DNA of 64,000 nt, taken from Desulfobacteraceae bacterium UBA2174 (GTDB taxonomy: Bacteria > Desulfobacterota > Desulfobacteria > Desulfobacterales > UBA2174). Position 1 is the stretch's first letter; each line of letters opens with the position of its first letter. Made by a program: the position numbers and the translations under genes. The notes below the pieces were generated by a model. It had not been told where the DNA came from and did no database searches. It saw only the letters and a program-made list of their open reading frames with translations. The stretch lies in the NCBI GenBank assembly GCA_002327445.1, contig DCWA01000030.1, positions 62,001-126,000 on the forward strand, written 5' to 3'. This document shows positions 17,479-23,948 of this stretch, one piece after another.

Positions 17479-17529
17479 CGCCACGACGGTTCTCTCTCCC
17501 CTTGGGAGAGGTGGCGAACCTTCGTGGCG
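17479..17529. repeat. Long hairpin in the leader of the binding-protein gene (REP-like)
   Basis: Arms CGCCACGA (17479-17486) and TCGTGGCG (17522-17529) enclose GGTTC/GAACC and an inner CTCTCCC-CTTG-GGAGAG stem, making a long nearly perfect hairpin. The inner sequence resembles the CTCTCC..GGAGAGG repeat also seen near 49.87 kb. It could be a repeat element or a regulatory stem in the leader, which starts near here. Confidence 0.55.
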
Positions 17530-17736
17530 CGCGTCTTGGTCCCGGGACGACAAAACCGACCAACCCCGTCGAGTTGATCGGAACAATCGGGTTTCGCTGC
17601 AGATTGCGACTTCTTGCCGCGTTGAATGCAAGGCTATATTTAAGAAAGTTGCCCAAGACTGTCAAGAGATGGCCGGCGTTTTCATTTCCTCTTGCCAGCG
17701 CCGGCGGGGATCTGATATGAGTTCCTTCCTGCCTGT

Positions 17737-17813
17737 GGTGGATGTAGCTCAGTTGGCAGAGCACCGGGTTGTGGCCCCGGTTGTCGTGGGTTCAAGTCCC
17801 ATCATCCACCCCA
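17737..17813 (+). tRNA. tRNA-His (GTG)
   Basis: A full cloverleaf is visible, with acceptor GTGGATG/CATCCAC, anticodon GTG at 17771-17773, T-loop TTCAAGT and an encoded CCA. The genomic G at 17737 is the extra G-1 typical of tRNA-His and pairs with C73. Confidence 0.97.
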
Positions 17814-17909
17814 CCTTCCGTTCTCTCCAAGGCCATGGCCGACGCATCGACCATGGCCTTGTCTTTTGACCCGTCCCGGGATAAAACCTCGATCATTGAT
17901 CCATCCCAC

Positions 17910-17986
17910 GCGCCCGTAGCTCAGTTGGATAGAGTGCCGGACTTCGAATCCGTCGGTCGCACGTTCGAGTCGTGCCGGGCGCGCCA
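17910..17986 (+). tRNA. tRNA-Arg (TCG); integration target
   Basis: Acceptor arms GCGCCCG and CGGGCGC, anticodon loop CTTCGAA (anticodon TCG), T-loop TTCGAGT and encoded CCA give a complete tRNA. The 3' part from the anticodon stem onward is duplicated at 28655, so an element has integrated here and re-created an intact gene. The outermost anticodon-stem pair is C:T as read. Confidence 0.96.
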
Positions 17987-18003
17987 GTCAAATCAAGGGG
18001 TTA
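17940..18003 (+). repeat. attL: 64-bp direct repeat of tRNA-Arg 3' end
   Basis: This 64-bp stretch starts in the anticodon stem and continues 17 bp past the CCA. It is identical to 28655-28718. Flanks differ on both sides, so these are the exact limits of identity. Confidence 0.95.
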
Positions 18004-18034
18004 CAGCTTAGAACGCTGCAACCTCTTTTCTTTT
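17996..18034 (+). terminator. Rho-independent terminator after tRNA-Arg, supplied by the element
   Basis: The last bases of the att core (AGGGGTT) pair with AACCTCT in the element; the stem closes with CAGC/GCTG. A T-rich tail (TTTTCTTTTC) follows. The element thus brings its own terminator to the reconstructed tRNA. Confidence 0.7.
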
Positions 18035-18377
18035 CTGTTCAGTCGTAAGCATATTGTAATCGGATTCGATCAATCCCGCAGGTTTCGGCCAGGGCCGTTT
18101 TCCGGGTGGCCCCCGTGATGATCCATTCCCGTTTCCGGTAACAAAGCCCCCTCCAGTTCGCGCAGGTGGGCCGTTCAGCATCCAGTGCATGAGTGGGCAT
18201 GGGGCAGATCGCAGATTCGGGGCACCGTGCCCCTCGGCCAAGTCGAAAGCGCCCTGGATTCGACCACGCCACGGCCAGGTCGGGTGTTTGGGGTGGCGGT
18301 TGGGCTTTTCCGGGGGTGGGGTTGCGGGATCGTTGTGGTGGTGGCCCCTCGGGCGTTCATGGAGGGGACCCTCGGGC
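18035..18377. other. Left arm of the element without a confident gene
   Basis: About 340 bp between the tRNA terminator and the next terminator. A minus-strand frame (18039-18272) ends with CYRKREWIITGATRKTALAE and contains several cysteines, so a small zinc-binding protein of about 53-77 aa is possible. It has no clear ribosome site and lies beyond the terminator of the upstream genes, so I do not call it as a gene. Confidence 0.4.
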
Positions 18378-18412
18378 AAAAAAGAAGGCCGGCGCCCATT
18401 CAGGGTCCGGCC
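18378..18412 (-). terminator. Intrinsic terminator at the end of the element's minus-strand genes
   Basis: GGCCGG (18387-18392) pairs with CCGGCC (18407-18412); on the minus strand the stem is followed by TTCTTTTTT. It lies 40 bp beyond the stop of the last small gene. Confidence 0.75.
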
Positions 18413-18452
18413 GGGTGGTGGGGAAGCGGCGCCATGGTCAGCGCCGGCGGGA

Positions 18453-18761
18453 TCAGGCGGTGGCTCCATCCTCCAGGCTTTCGCCGACGACGAACAAGCG
18501 GGCCACGGCCGCCTGTGCCATGCCCATCTGGCCTTCCAGGTTCTTGCGAAAAGCTTCCATTGCGTCCACGACATCCAGCAAAATGTCGCCGTCGCCCTCC
18601 ACGACATCCTTGCGAAAAGCCTCCACAAGCTCGGCGCCGTCCATGGACAGAATCCGCGCCATGATCTTCAAATGCCCCCCGTAGCCGTTGGCAGCGTCCA
18701 GCAGGCGCCGGCTTTCATCGGGAGTGATCGCAGGTCCAAAGGTCGGTTGTAGCTCAGTCAT
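18453..18761 (-). CDS. Small element protein of unknown function (102 aa)
   Basis: The ATG at 18761 has a strong AAGGAGG site, 11 bp upstream, so this is a real gene. The protein is helical and acidic, with LLDAANGYGGHLKIMARILS near residue 18 and AFRKNLEGQMGMAQAAVARL near 65. I do not recognise a family. It is the last gene before a terminator and near the left attachment site. Confidence 0.7.
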   Translation of the reverse strand: MTELQPTFGPAITPDESRRLLDAANGYGGHLKIMARILSMDGAELVEAFRKDVVEGDGDILLDVVDAMEAFRKNLEGQMGMAQAAVARLFVVGESLEDGATA

Positions 18762-18823
18762 GGTGGTGCCTCCTTGATGATTGAATGTGGTGGATGTCGG
18801 TGCGGGATACCACAAGCACCGGA

Positions 18824-19111
18824 TCAAAGCCCGGTCGAACTCTCCAGATTTTCGACCACGGCCGGCGCCGCGGTGCAGCGGATTGGATCAGCGGTCCGGC
18901 CGTCGCCATAGAGCCGGGCGCCGATGGTTTCCAGGTCGGCCACGGCCTCGGCCAGGATCAGCCCCAGGCCGTTTAGCGTGTCAGGGCCGAAGTACTCCGG
19001 GTTTTCGGATGCGGATAGGGTGAGGGCCTCGGAAACCGCCGTGATCCGGTCTCCGATCTGCCCCAGGACCACCGAAAAGTCCCCGCTTTTAATGTCGTGT
19101 GCGTCAATCAT
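18824..19111 (-). CDS. Small element protein of unknown function (95 aa)
   Basis: The ATG at 19111 has a GGAGG site. The protein is helical: FSVVLGQIGDRITAVSEALT near residue 12 and GLGLILAEAVADLETIGARL near 48. Together with the next gene it may form a small helical complex, but no family is recognisable. It lies in the three-gene group at the left end of the element. Confidence 0.65.
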   Translation of the reverse strand: MIDAHDIKSGDFSVVLGQIGDRITAVSEALTLSASENPEYFGPDTLNGLGLILAEAVADLETIGARLYGDGRTADPIRCTAAPAVVENLESSTGL

Positions 19112-19223
19112 TTGTGCCTCCAGGCGGTTTAGGTTTAGAGCTGGCTCGATGTTTCCCCAATACCGCGACGGCGACGCCAAGTCAAGCGTAAATATCTGAA
19201 ATCATAAAGAAAGCTTTAAAGCT

Positions 19224-19493
19224 TTATTTCTTTACGGCCTGGTCGGCCTGGTCGGCGGTGTTTCCGGAAACATCGTCCTCCAGGTCTGGAAAAAGAACCG
19301 ATTGATATTTTTCGTCGGCCTCCAGGATCAGACGGTCAACCACTCGTGCCCTGGAAACCCCCCAGGCCGCCGCCAAGCGCTTCAACCGCCACGAGGCCCT
19401 TGGCGTGATATGGACATCCAGCCTGGTGTATTCCCGCTTTCGTTGGCGGTAACGTTGGACTCTCAGCGTCGAACAATCTCCCTTGGCGTCCAT
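19224..19493 (-). CDS. Ribbon-helix-helix-like DNA-binding protein (89 aa)
   Basis: The start at 19493 has a GAGGGG site. A basic N-terminal stretch (RVQRYRQRKREY) is followed by TRLDVHITPRASWRLKRLAA and GVSRARVVDRLILEA, which fit a ribbon-helix-helix fold. The tail is acidic. It is the first of three left-end genes and a likely local repressor; the 9-3-9 palindrome at 19631-19651 lies about 140 bp upstream of its start and could be its operator. Confidence 0.65.
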   Translation of the reverse strand: MDAKGDCSTLRVQRYRQRKREYTRLDVHITPRASWRLKRLAAAWGVSRARVVDRLILEADEKYQSVLFPDLEDDVSGNTADQADQAVKK

Positions 19494-19630
19494 GTGCCCC
19501 TCCCTTGGTTTTGTTTCCGGCAACGATAAACCGTCTTTATTTAAGATGTCAACCTGCTGCTGGTAGCCAAGGCCCGGTTGCCGGGTGGATTCGAGACGGC
19601 CTCCGCCGGGGGCAGGACCGGAGCCAACAC

Positions 19631-19651
19631 GGTCTAACGATACGTTAGACC
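19631..19651. promoter_or_regulatory. Perfect 9-3-9 palindrome, candidate operator
   Basis: Arms GGTCTAACG and CGTTAGACC are exact reverse complements around ATA. No T-tract follows, so a protein-binding site is more likely than a terminator. It lies upstream of the ribbon-helix-helix gene. Confidence 0.6.
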
Positions 19652-19665
19652 GCTCATCAATGAAA

Positions 19666-19691
19666 ACGGCCCTCCATGATCGGGGGGCCGT
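19666..19691 (-). terminator. Probable intrinsic terminator (minus strand)
   Basis: ACGGCCC and GGGCCGT arms close a short loop; the minus-strand transcript continues with TTTT. It would end transcription arriving from the baseplate-like and 84-aa genes before the three left-end genes. Confidence 0.6.
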
Positions 19692-19736
19692 CGGGTGGCG
19701 GGGTTCGAAAAGTGTCTCATTCAGGGGCTTTTACGA

Positions 19737-19892
19737 AAACTGTCTCAAACCCCGTTTTTTGCCTAAAAAATCGCAAGAAAAAATAGCCAAGTATCTGAAA
19801 TCATTCAAAGTTGACATATTGTATCTTATCAGACGTTGCTTTATCCCATCAATATCATTCAATCTTTTTCATGCCAAGGTATGAGACAGTTT
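19737..19892. repeat. A/T-rich segment with 11-bp terminal inverted repeats
   Basis: AAACTGTCTCA (19737-19747) and TGAGACAGTTT (19882-19892) are perfect reverse complements flanking about 134 bp of A/T-rich DNA. The core TGAGACA recurs outside, near 19713 and 19930. No gene is visible in the 400-bp gap. It may be a MITE, an insertion-sequence end relic or a cluster of regulator sites. Confidence 0.6.
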
Positions 19893-19900
19893 AGGAATCC

Positions 19901-20155
19901 TCAGAAAATACCCCTCCGGCGCCAGCCGTGAGACAGTGCGATGTCTGCCTCCATCTCATCGGCCAGCAGCATCGCTTCGGATTCCGAGATTTCAGAGACG
20001 TTGGACCGGATCCTGGCAAAGCTGTCCGGATCGGTAATCTCCACCCACTTCTCCATCGACCTGCCGTCCATCCGGAACACCTTGCCGCAGGATCGTTCGA
20101 TGGCAAAGGGTACGTCTTCTTTTTCCGCGAATCTGAAATTATCTGACAGTGACAT
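19901..20155 (-). CDS. Small element protein of unknown function (84 aa)
   Basis: The ATG at 20155 has a GAGGAG site and follows the baseplate-like gene by 32 bp. The protein is acidic and mixed alpha/beta (KWVEITDPDSFARIRSNVSE). I recognise no family. In contractile tails a small chaperone-type gene often follows structural genes, but nothing in the sequence proves that role. Confidence 0.65.
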   Translation of the reverse strand: MSLSDNFRFAEKEDVPFAIERSCGKVFRMDGRSMEKWVEITDPDSFARIRSNVSEISESEAMLLADEMEADIALSHGWRRRGIF

Positions 20156-20187
20156 GGCTCTCCTCTTATCTCAGCGCTTGACGGCAA

Positions 20188-20793
20188 TCAAGCCCCGAAC
20201 GTCCGGCGGATGTCGGACCGGTTGAGCATTGTGAGTGTTTCAATGGTCAAGGTCACTTCGGCCCGGACCAAATCCCCGTCCTTGGTTTTTTCCTTGTCCA
20301 GGGGGGTGGAAATGGACGTGATCAGGCACTCGGGCCAAAGAGCAACCCTGCCGATATTACAGGCGACAAGTTGTGGAATCCGGCCACCGGGAGCCACAGC
20401 ATTGACTTGCGGTGCGGCCATTTCTTCCAGGGCTCGAAGCGGTTCCATCACTTCCTTCTTGGCGTCATAGAGCGCATAGAACTTGAGCACGAGATTGAAC
20501 GTGTGGGGCTTATTGCCTTCCCAAACTTGGCGGGAGCAATACTTTCCCTTGGATGTCAATCCGGTGCCGGCCTGCACAATGCCGCCAATTAATTCGAATT
20601 TTCCGCCAAGGCTTTCTTGTTCGAAAGGGGTTGTCCAATTCGCCTGAAGCTCCCGCGAAGTTCCCTCCCCGATCACCCCGCACACGCTGGTTTCGCCGGC
20701 ATCGGTGCGCTGCATTACCCAGGCGAGCAAAAAGGGGCTGATTTTCGGGTCGTTGTTGCCAATGATATTGAGTTTTGGGGCTTGCCATGCCAT
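20188..20793 (-). CDS. Phage tail/baseplate-like protein (gp53/LysM-connector type)
   Basis: This 201-aa protein has the pattern seen in baseplate connector proteins of phages and contractile injection systems: LVLKFYALYDAKKEVMEPLR near residue 102, a proline/glycine-rich turn, PQLVACNIGRVALWPECLIT near 142, then DGDLVRAEVTLTIETL near 172. Those proteins join the tube to the baseplate. It is the only structural-type gene I can recognise in the element. The call rests on pattern recognition, without a database check. Confidence 0.5.
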   Translation of the reverse strand: MAWQAPKLNIIGNNDPKISPFLLAWVMQRTDAGETSVCGVIGEGTSRELQANWTTPFEQESLGGKFELIGGIVQAGTGLTSKGKYCSRQVWEGNKPHTFNLVLKFYALYDAKKEVMEPLRALEEMAAPQVNAVAPGGRIPQLVACNIGRVALWPECLITSISTPLDKEKTKDGDLVRAEVTLTIETLTMLNRSDIRRTFGA

Positions 20794-20794
20794 T

Positions 20795-21781
20795 TCACTT
20801 CTCCTTTTTAGGTTGTTTTTCGATATCGGCTTGCGCCTGGAAGCTGTCAGCGGTCTCGGCCTTCAGTTTTGCCACCATCCGCCGCCGCGCCGGCACGAAC
20901 TCAATCCGCTCGTTCTGAATCTGTTCCAGCAGTTCGGCACGCCGCCGCATGATCTCCTCGTCGGTAACGACCGTGCCGTCATCCGGCGGCACCTCATCGG
21001 GCTTGTGCTTGGTCAGCAGGATCTCGACGGGTTTCGGCATGGCCACGCCCAGCTTGGCCAGCTCCAGGGCCGCGGTAACGATGTCCCCGCCGGCGCTCAG
21101 GTCGTCAAAGATTTTATGGATCCCTTGAAGGTTTTCGAGGCCCTTGATCGCCGGCAGGATCCTCTCCATGGCCCGCGCCAGGTCCAAAGCGGCCGCCGCC
21201 CCCATTTGGGTATGCCAAGGCGTTTCATCGCGCTTTTTCCACCGAAGCATGGCGTTGTTGGCGCTATCGGTCACCAGGTCCAACAGCTTGTAGTGGGCCG
21301 CCAGAGCATCGGCATAAATGTCGCGGATTCTCGCCGCAGCGCCATCCTTGGCCAGGGCTTCGGCGGTCCGGGCGGATATCGCAGGTGCCAGTGCTCGGCG
21401 TTCATCCCGCCACCCTTTCACGGCCTCGCGGAAACCCCGATGATCGGGCCGGAGGCCAAGGTGGCGAGCAACGTCTGAAAGACTCGCGAAACGGCCTTGC
21501 ACAAAGGCATCGTGGAGCGCCGGCCACTTCTCATCGGCCAGCAAGACCGCCGCCGCCGTTGAGGGGGTGGTGGCGGCTGAGTTTTTGGTCAAGTTCAGTC
21601 GTGGGTTCCGTTCCCGTCGAGCCTTTCCCAAAACCTTCTTAAAGTATTGCAATGACACATCAAATCCGGTTTCGGCCGCTCGCCGCTCGCAATAGGCTTG
21701 CTGTGTCAGCCGTTGACCACCCGCCTTCAGCTTTAGATACGCCAAGACCTCGGAATGATAGTAAAAAGTGTTATCGGTCAT
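20795..21781 (-). CDS. Element protein of unknown function (328 aa)
   Basis: The N-terminus (YHSEVLAYLKLKAGGQRLTQ, then an YFKKVLGKARRER helix) looks like a DNA-binding domain. A second helix-turn-helix-like stretch, FASLSDVARHLGLRPDHRGF, lies near residue 98. The rest is helical with an acidic linker and a basic end. It is 1 bp upstream of the baseplate-like gene and overlaps the preceding small gene by 4 bp. A small-terminase-like or regulatory role is possible but unproven. Confidence 0.6.
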   Translation of the reverse strand: MTDNTFYYHSEVLAYLKLKAGGQRLTQQAYCERRAAETGFDVSLQYFKKVLGKARRERNPRLNLTKNSAATTPSTAAAVLLADEKWPALHDAFVQGRFASLSDVARHLGLRPDHRGFREAVKGWRDERRALAPAISARTAEALAKDGAAARIRDIYADALAAHYKLLDLVTDSANNAMLRWKKRDETPWHTQMGAAAALDLARAMERILPAIKGLENLQGIHKIFDDLSAGGDIVTAALELAKLGVAMPKPVEILLTKHKPDEVPPDDGTVVTDEEIMRRRAELLEQIQNERIEFVPARRRMVAKLKAETADSFQAQADIEKQPKKEK

Positions 21782-21975
21782 TGGTTTTTTCCCCTTTTTG
21801 GGGCGGGGTCTCGTTTTTTACTTTTTGGCGCCAGTAAAATGCAGTTTTCAGGCATTGCGATAAAGGTCGCCATCCTGCCGGGCGGCAACGCCGACCGGAC
21901 CGCCTCGATTCGCTCGCTCCAGTCACAAGCGGCCCGGTCGTAGATCACGACAATGATTTCATGGTTTGTGGTCAC
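21778..21975 (-). CDS. Small element protein of unknown function (65 aa)
   Basis: This gene starts with GTG overlapping the previous stop (GTGA) and ends in an ATGA overlap with the next gene, so it sits tightly inside an operon. The protein starts HEIIVVIYDRAACDWSERIE, suggesting one strand and one helix, and ends strongly basic. No family recognised. Confidence 0.6.
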   Translation of the reverse strand: MTTNHEIIVVIYDRAACDWSERIEAVRSALPPGRMATFIAMPENCILLAPKSKKRDPAPKRGKNQ

Positions 21976-22562
21976 GCCGCCCTACCATCCAACAATTGCG
22001 TGGCCTGGGCCAGGCTCAGGCCCTTGGTCGCAGCGTACTCTTGAATCGCCCTCATCCGGGCCGCCGCCGCCGCCTGTCGCGCCTGCCGGCGTTGAAAAGC
22101 TGGATCGGGCTCAGCGCTGGTGCAGGGTTTGATGAAAACTTCATCGGCGCCAAAAAAGCTGGTGGATATCACCAGCGACTTTGCATTCCCACCGCGACGT
22201 CGGATTTCGCGCAACAAAGCCCGGAATCTTTCGATATCGCTCTCGAAAATTTTATCTCCGCCTTCGGGGTGGCAATTCCCGATGAGCCACGCCCGCCGGC
22301 GGCCGCGTTCGTTTTCTGTATCCACGTGGATGAAGCGGCCGTCCGGGTCGAAACCCATGCGGTCAATCCCGGTGACGCCTGCCCGTGTGAGCGCCGCAAC
22401 GACCCTCGCCAAATGTTCGGGGCCTCGGATGGCGACATGACAGGATGTCTTCGCGCCGAACGCCCCTGGACAATCGCACGGTCTGATTTCCAGCGGGCCG
22501 GCGGCACGCTCGGCGAGCGCCAAGTTACGGTGGAGTCTTAATTCGAAATCATTTGCTTTCAT
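21972..22562 (-). CDS. Relic M15-like peptidase domain protein (196 aa)
   Basis: The segment RMGFDPDGRFIHVDT near residue 68 matches the C-terminal part of M15 D,D-carboxypeptidase/endolysin domains, where the histidine binds zinc. The earlier H-x(6)-D ligand pair of active enzymes is not visible; the region reads SCHVAIRGPEHLARVV. An extra helical tail (QRRQARQAAAAARM) follows. It may therefore be an inactive relic or a repurposed binding protein. Confidence 0.45.
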   Translation of the reverse strand: MKANDFELRLHRNLALAERAAGPLEIRPCDCPGAFGAKTSCHVAIRGPEHLARVVAALTRAGVTGIDRMGFDPDGRFIHVDTENERGRRRAWLIGNCHPEGGDKIFESDIERFRALLREIRRRGGNAKSLVISTSFFGADEVFIKPCTSAEPDPAFQRRQARQAAAAARMRAIQEYAATKGLSLAQATQLLDGRAA

Positions 22563-22563
22563 T

Positions 22564-22767
22564 TCAATTTTCCCTTTCGTGGTGGTTGGTTAGGCCAGCG
22601 GCTTCCCGCCAGCCGGGTAAAATCCTATCGATGGTTTGATTGATGGTTTCTTCAGTATCCGTGTCCCCGGCCACAACAGCCAGGCCGATGACGGCGCCGG
22701 ATTCGGGGCTGATTTCCAACATGCAGCCTTGCCAGGGCATCATAGAGGGCTTGCGCGTCGGTTTCAT
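22564..22767 (-). CDS. Small element protein, paralogue of the next upstream gene (67 aa)
   Basis: The protein contains MPWQGCMLEISPESGAVIGL followed by a threonine/glutamate-rich stretch and a helix. It shares the pattern PW-x-G-xML-x-SG-x-V with the 58-aa product directly upstream, from which it is separated by 2 nt. The pair is a tandem duplication. Function unknown. Confidence 0.65.
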   Translation of the reverse strand: MKPTRKPSMMPWQGCMLEISPESGAVIGLAVVAGDTDTEETINQTIDRILPGWREAAGLTNHHEREN

Positions 22768-22769
22768 GG

Positions 22770-22946
22770 TCAGTTGCTGAAAACGTGGGGGCTGTTCAAA
22801 ATTGCCAGCAAAGTGTTCATCATGGTCGTGATCCTCTCATGGGCTTCTGGTGTTTGCGCCGCAACGGTGATCGCCAGAACCCGGCCGCTCGCCGGGTCGA
22901 GCTGGAGCATGGCCCCTTCCCATGGTCGATATTCCGGCGTCGTCAT
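22770..22946 (-). CDS. Small element protein, paralogue of the following gene (58 aa)
   Basis: The ATG at 22946 has an AGGAGGTGA site and overlaps the previous stop (ATGA). The protein reads PEYRPWEGAMLQLDPASGRV then a helical end. It aligns with the 67-aa product of 22564-22767. It is a real gene despite its size because of its ribosome site, coupling and paralogue. Confidence 0.7.
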   Translation of the reverse strand: MTTPEYRPWEGAMLQLDPASGRVLAITVAAQTPEAHERITTMMNTLLAILNSPHVFSN

Positions 22947-23233
22947 TCGGTCACCTCCTCGCTTATGGTTTTTTGCACAGGATCAACCGTGAACCCCACC
23001 TCGTTGATCACGACCGATTCGGCCAAAAGAGCGCTATCGCCCTGGAGCGCCTCCTGCACCCGGCGCGCCAGCAGGTGGGCCGAACACGCCTTTCTGAGCC
23101 CGTCCAGGCCCTCCAGTGCCCCGTAAATCGATTGATCGATGGCGGGCGATACGTCGGCGCCGGGAAGCATTTCGGATAATTTCCTGCGCGTCTCGTTTGA
23201 GATAGTGAGTAGCTCGTTGGCAAGTTTTTGCAT
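22943..23233 (-). CDS. Small element protein of unknown function (96 aa)
   Basis: The start MQKLANELL at 23233 has an AAAGGA site. The protein is helical (EGLDGLRKACSAHLLARRVQ) and ends acidic. It overlaps the following gene by 4 bp. No family recognised. Confidence 0.65.
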   Translation of the reverse strand: MQKLANELLTISNETRRKLSEMLPGADVSPAIDQSIYGALEGLDGLRKACSAHLLARRVQEALQGDSALLAESVVINEVGFTVDPVQKTISEEVTE

Positions 23234-23336
23234 CGGTATGTCCTTTCTATAGTTTGTATGGTTTCCCGGCGCCACCGGAGGAGACCGTTTCCGGCGGCGC
23301 CGGGTCCGGGCCTGGAGGAGCGGCCGGGCCCGGGGT

Positions 23337-23948
23337 TCAATCGGTGAGTTTGCAGACCGCCCGCAACGGGCACCGTCCACCAGGCAGGGGTAAGGCGCCG
23401 GTCTTAAGCAACCGCCGCAACATCCGGCCCTCGAAAGCGCAGCATCCGGTTCCCGGAAACGGCACCCCGGTCAGCGGGCAACCATGCGGCAGATCCGCCG
23501 GCTTCGGCGGGTAGTCCAATATGCCGAACAGGCCACCCGGCAGGGCTTCGCAAATTCCATCCAGTGCCAGGCGATGCAGGATATTCCGCGCCAAGGTCGG
23601 TTCGCCGCCCACGGCCTCGATGATGTCGGCCTCGGGCACCGGCCCGGCGTGGTTGGCGATGTGCTCCAGCATGCCGTCCGCCAGGTCGATTGCTTCCGGG
23701 GTCGGCTTGCCGGTGTAGATGCTCGCTTCGGTGATCCGGCCCTCGGCTTGGTTGTCGGTAACGGTAACGGTGACGGTTCGGGTGCCGGTCGGGGTTGCCA
23801 AGTCAACCGCAACCTTTCCAGCTTTTGCGGTTGCGGTAGTTGCGGTTTTTGCGGTTTTTCTCTCGTCTTGGGGCTCTTGAACCGCAATAACCGCAGAAAC
23901 CGCAACCGCAGATCCCCCAGACCCATGAATCCAGTCCTTAAGCGCCAT
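23337..23948 (-). CDS. Element protein with winged-helix-like core and cysteine-rich tail (203 aa)
   Basis: Residues 1-60 are low-complexity A/T/V-rich, encoded by repeated TGCGGT motifs. The middle (AIDLADGMLEHIANHAGPVPEADIIEAVGG, quoted in part: MLEHIANHAGPVPEADIIEA) resembles a winged helix. The tail has seven cysteines in CPLTG, GTGCCAF, GRCPLRAVC, which could bind a metal. It overlaps the replication gene by 11 bp and may assist origin binding. Confidence 0.65.
   Translation of the reverse strand: MALKDWIHGSGGSAVAVSAVIAVQEPQDERKTAKTATTATAKAGKVAVDLATPTGTRTVTVTVTDNQAEGRITEASIYTGKPTPEAIDLADGMLEHIANHAGPVPEADIIEAVGGEPTLARNILHRLALDGICEALPGGLFGILDYPPKPADLPHGCPLTGVPFPGTGCCAFEGRMLRRLLKTGALPLPGGRCPLRAVCKLTD
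23804..23911. repeat. Iteron-like TGCGGT array, candidate replication origin
   Basis: About nine copies of TGCGGT or its complement ACCGCA lie within 110 bp: one inverted copy near 23806, four direct copies at 23825-23856, and four inverted copies at 23880-23911. The two halves are inverted to each other around a T-rich centre. The array lies inside the 203-aa gene, next to the replication protein gene. Confidence 0.5.

Noticed and set aside
17452..17736. Cobalamin riboswitch upstream of the metal-chelate binding-protein gene
   Set aside because: No B12-box or core motifs could be found; only a REP-like hairpin is present.
18008..18628. 206-codon minus-strand frame across the left end of the element
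   Set aside because: It overlaps the well-supported 102-aa gene in another frame and runs through a terminator hairpin.
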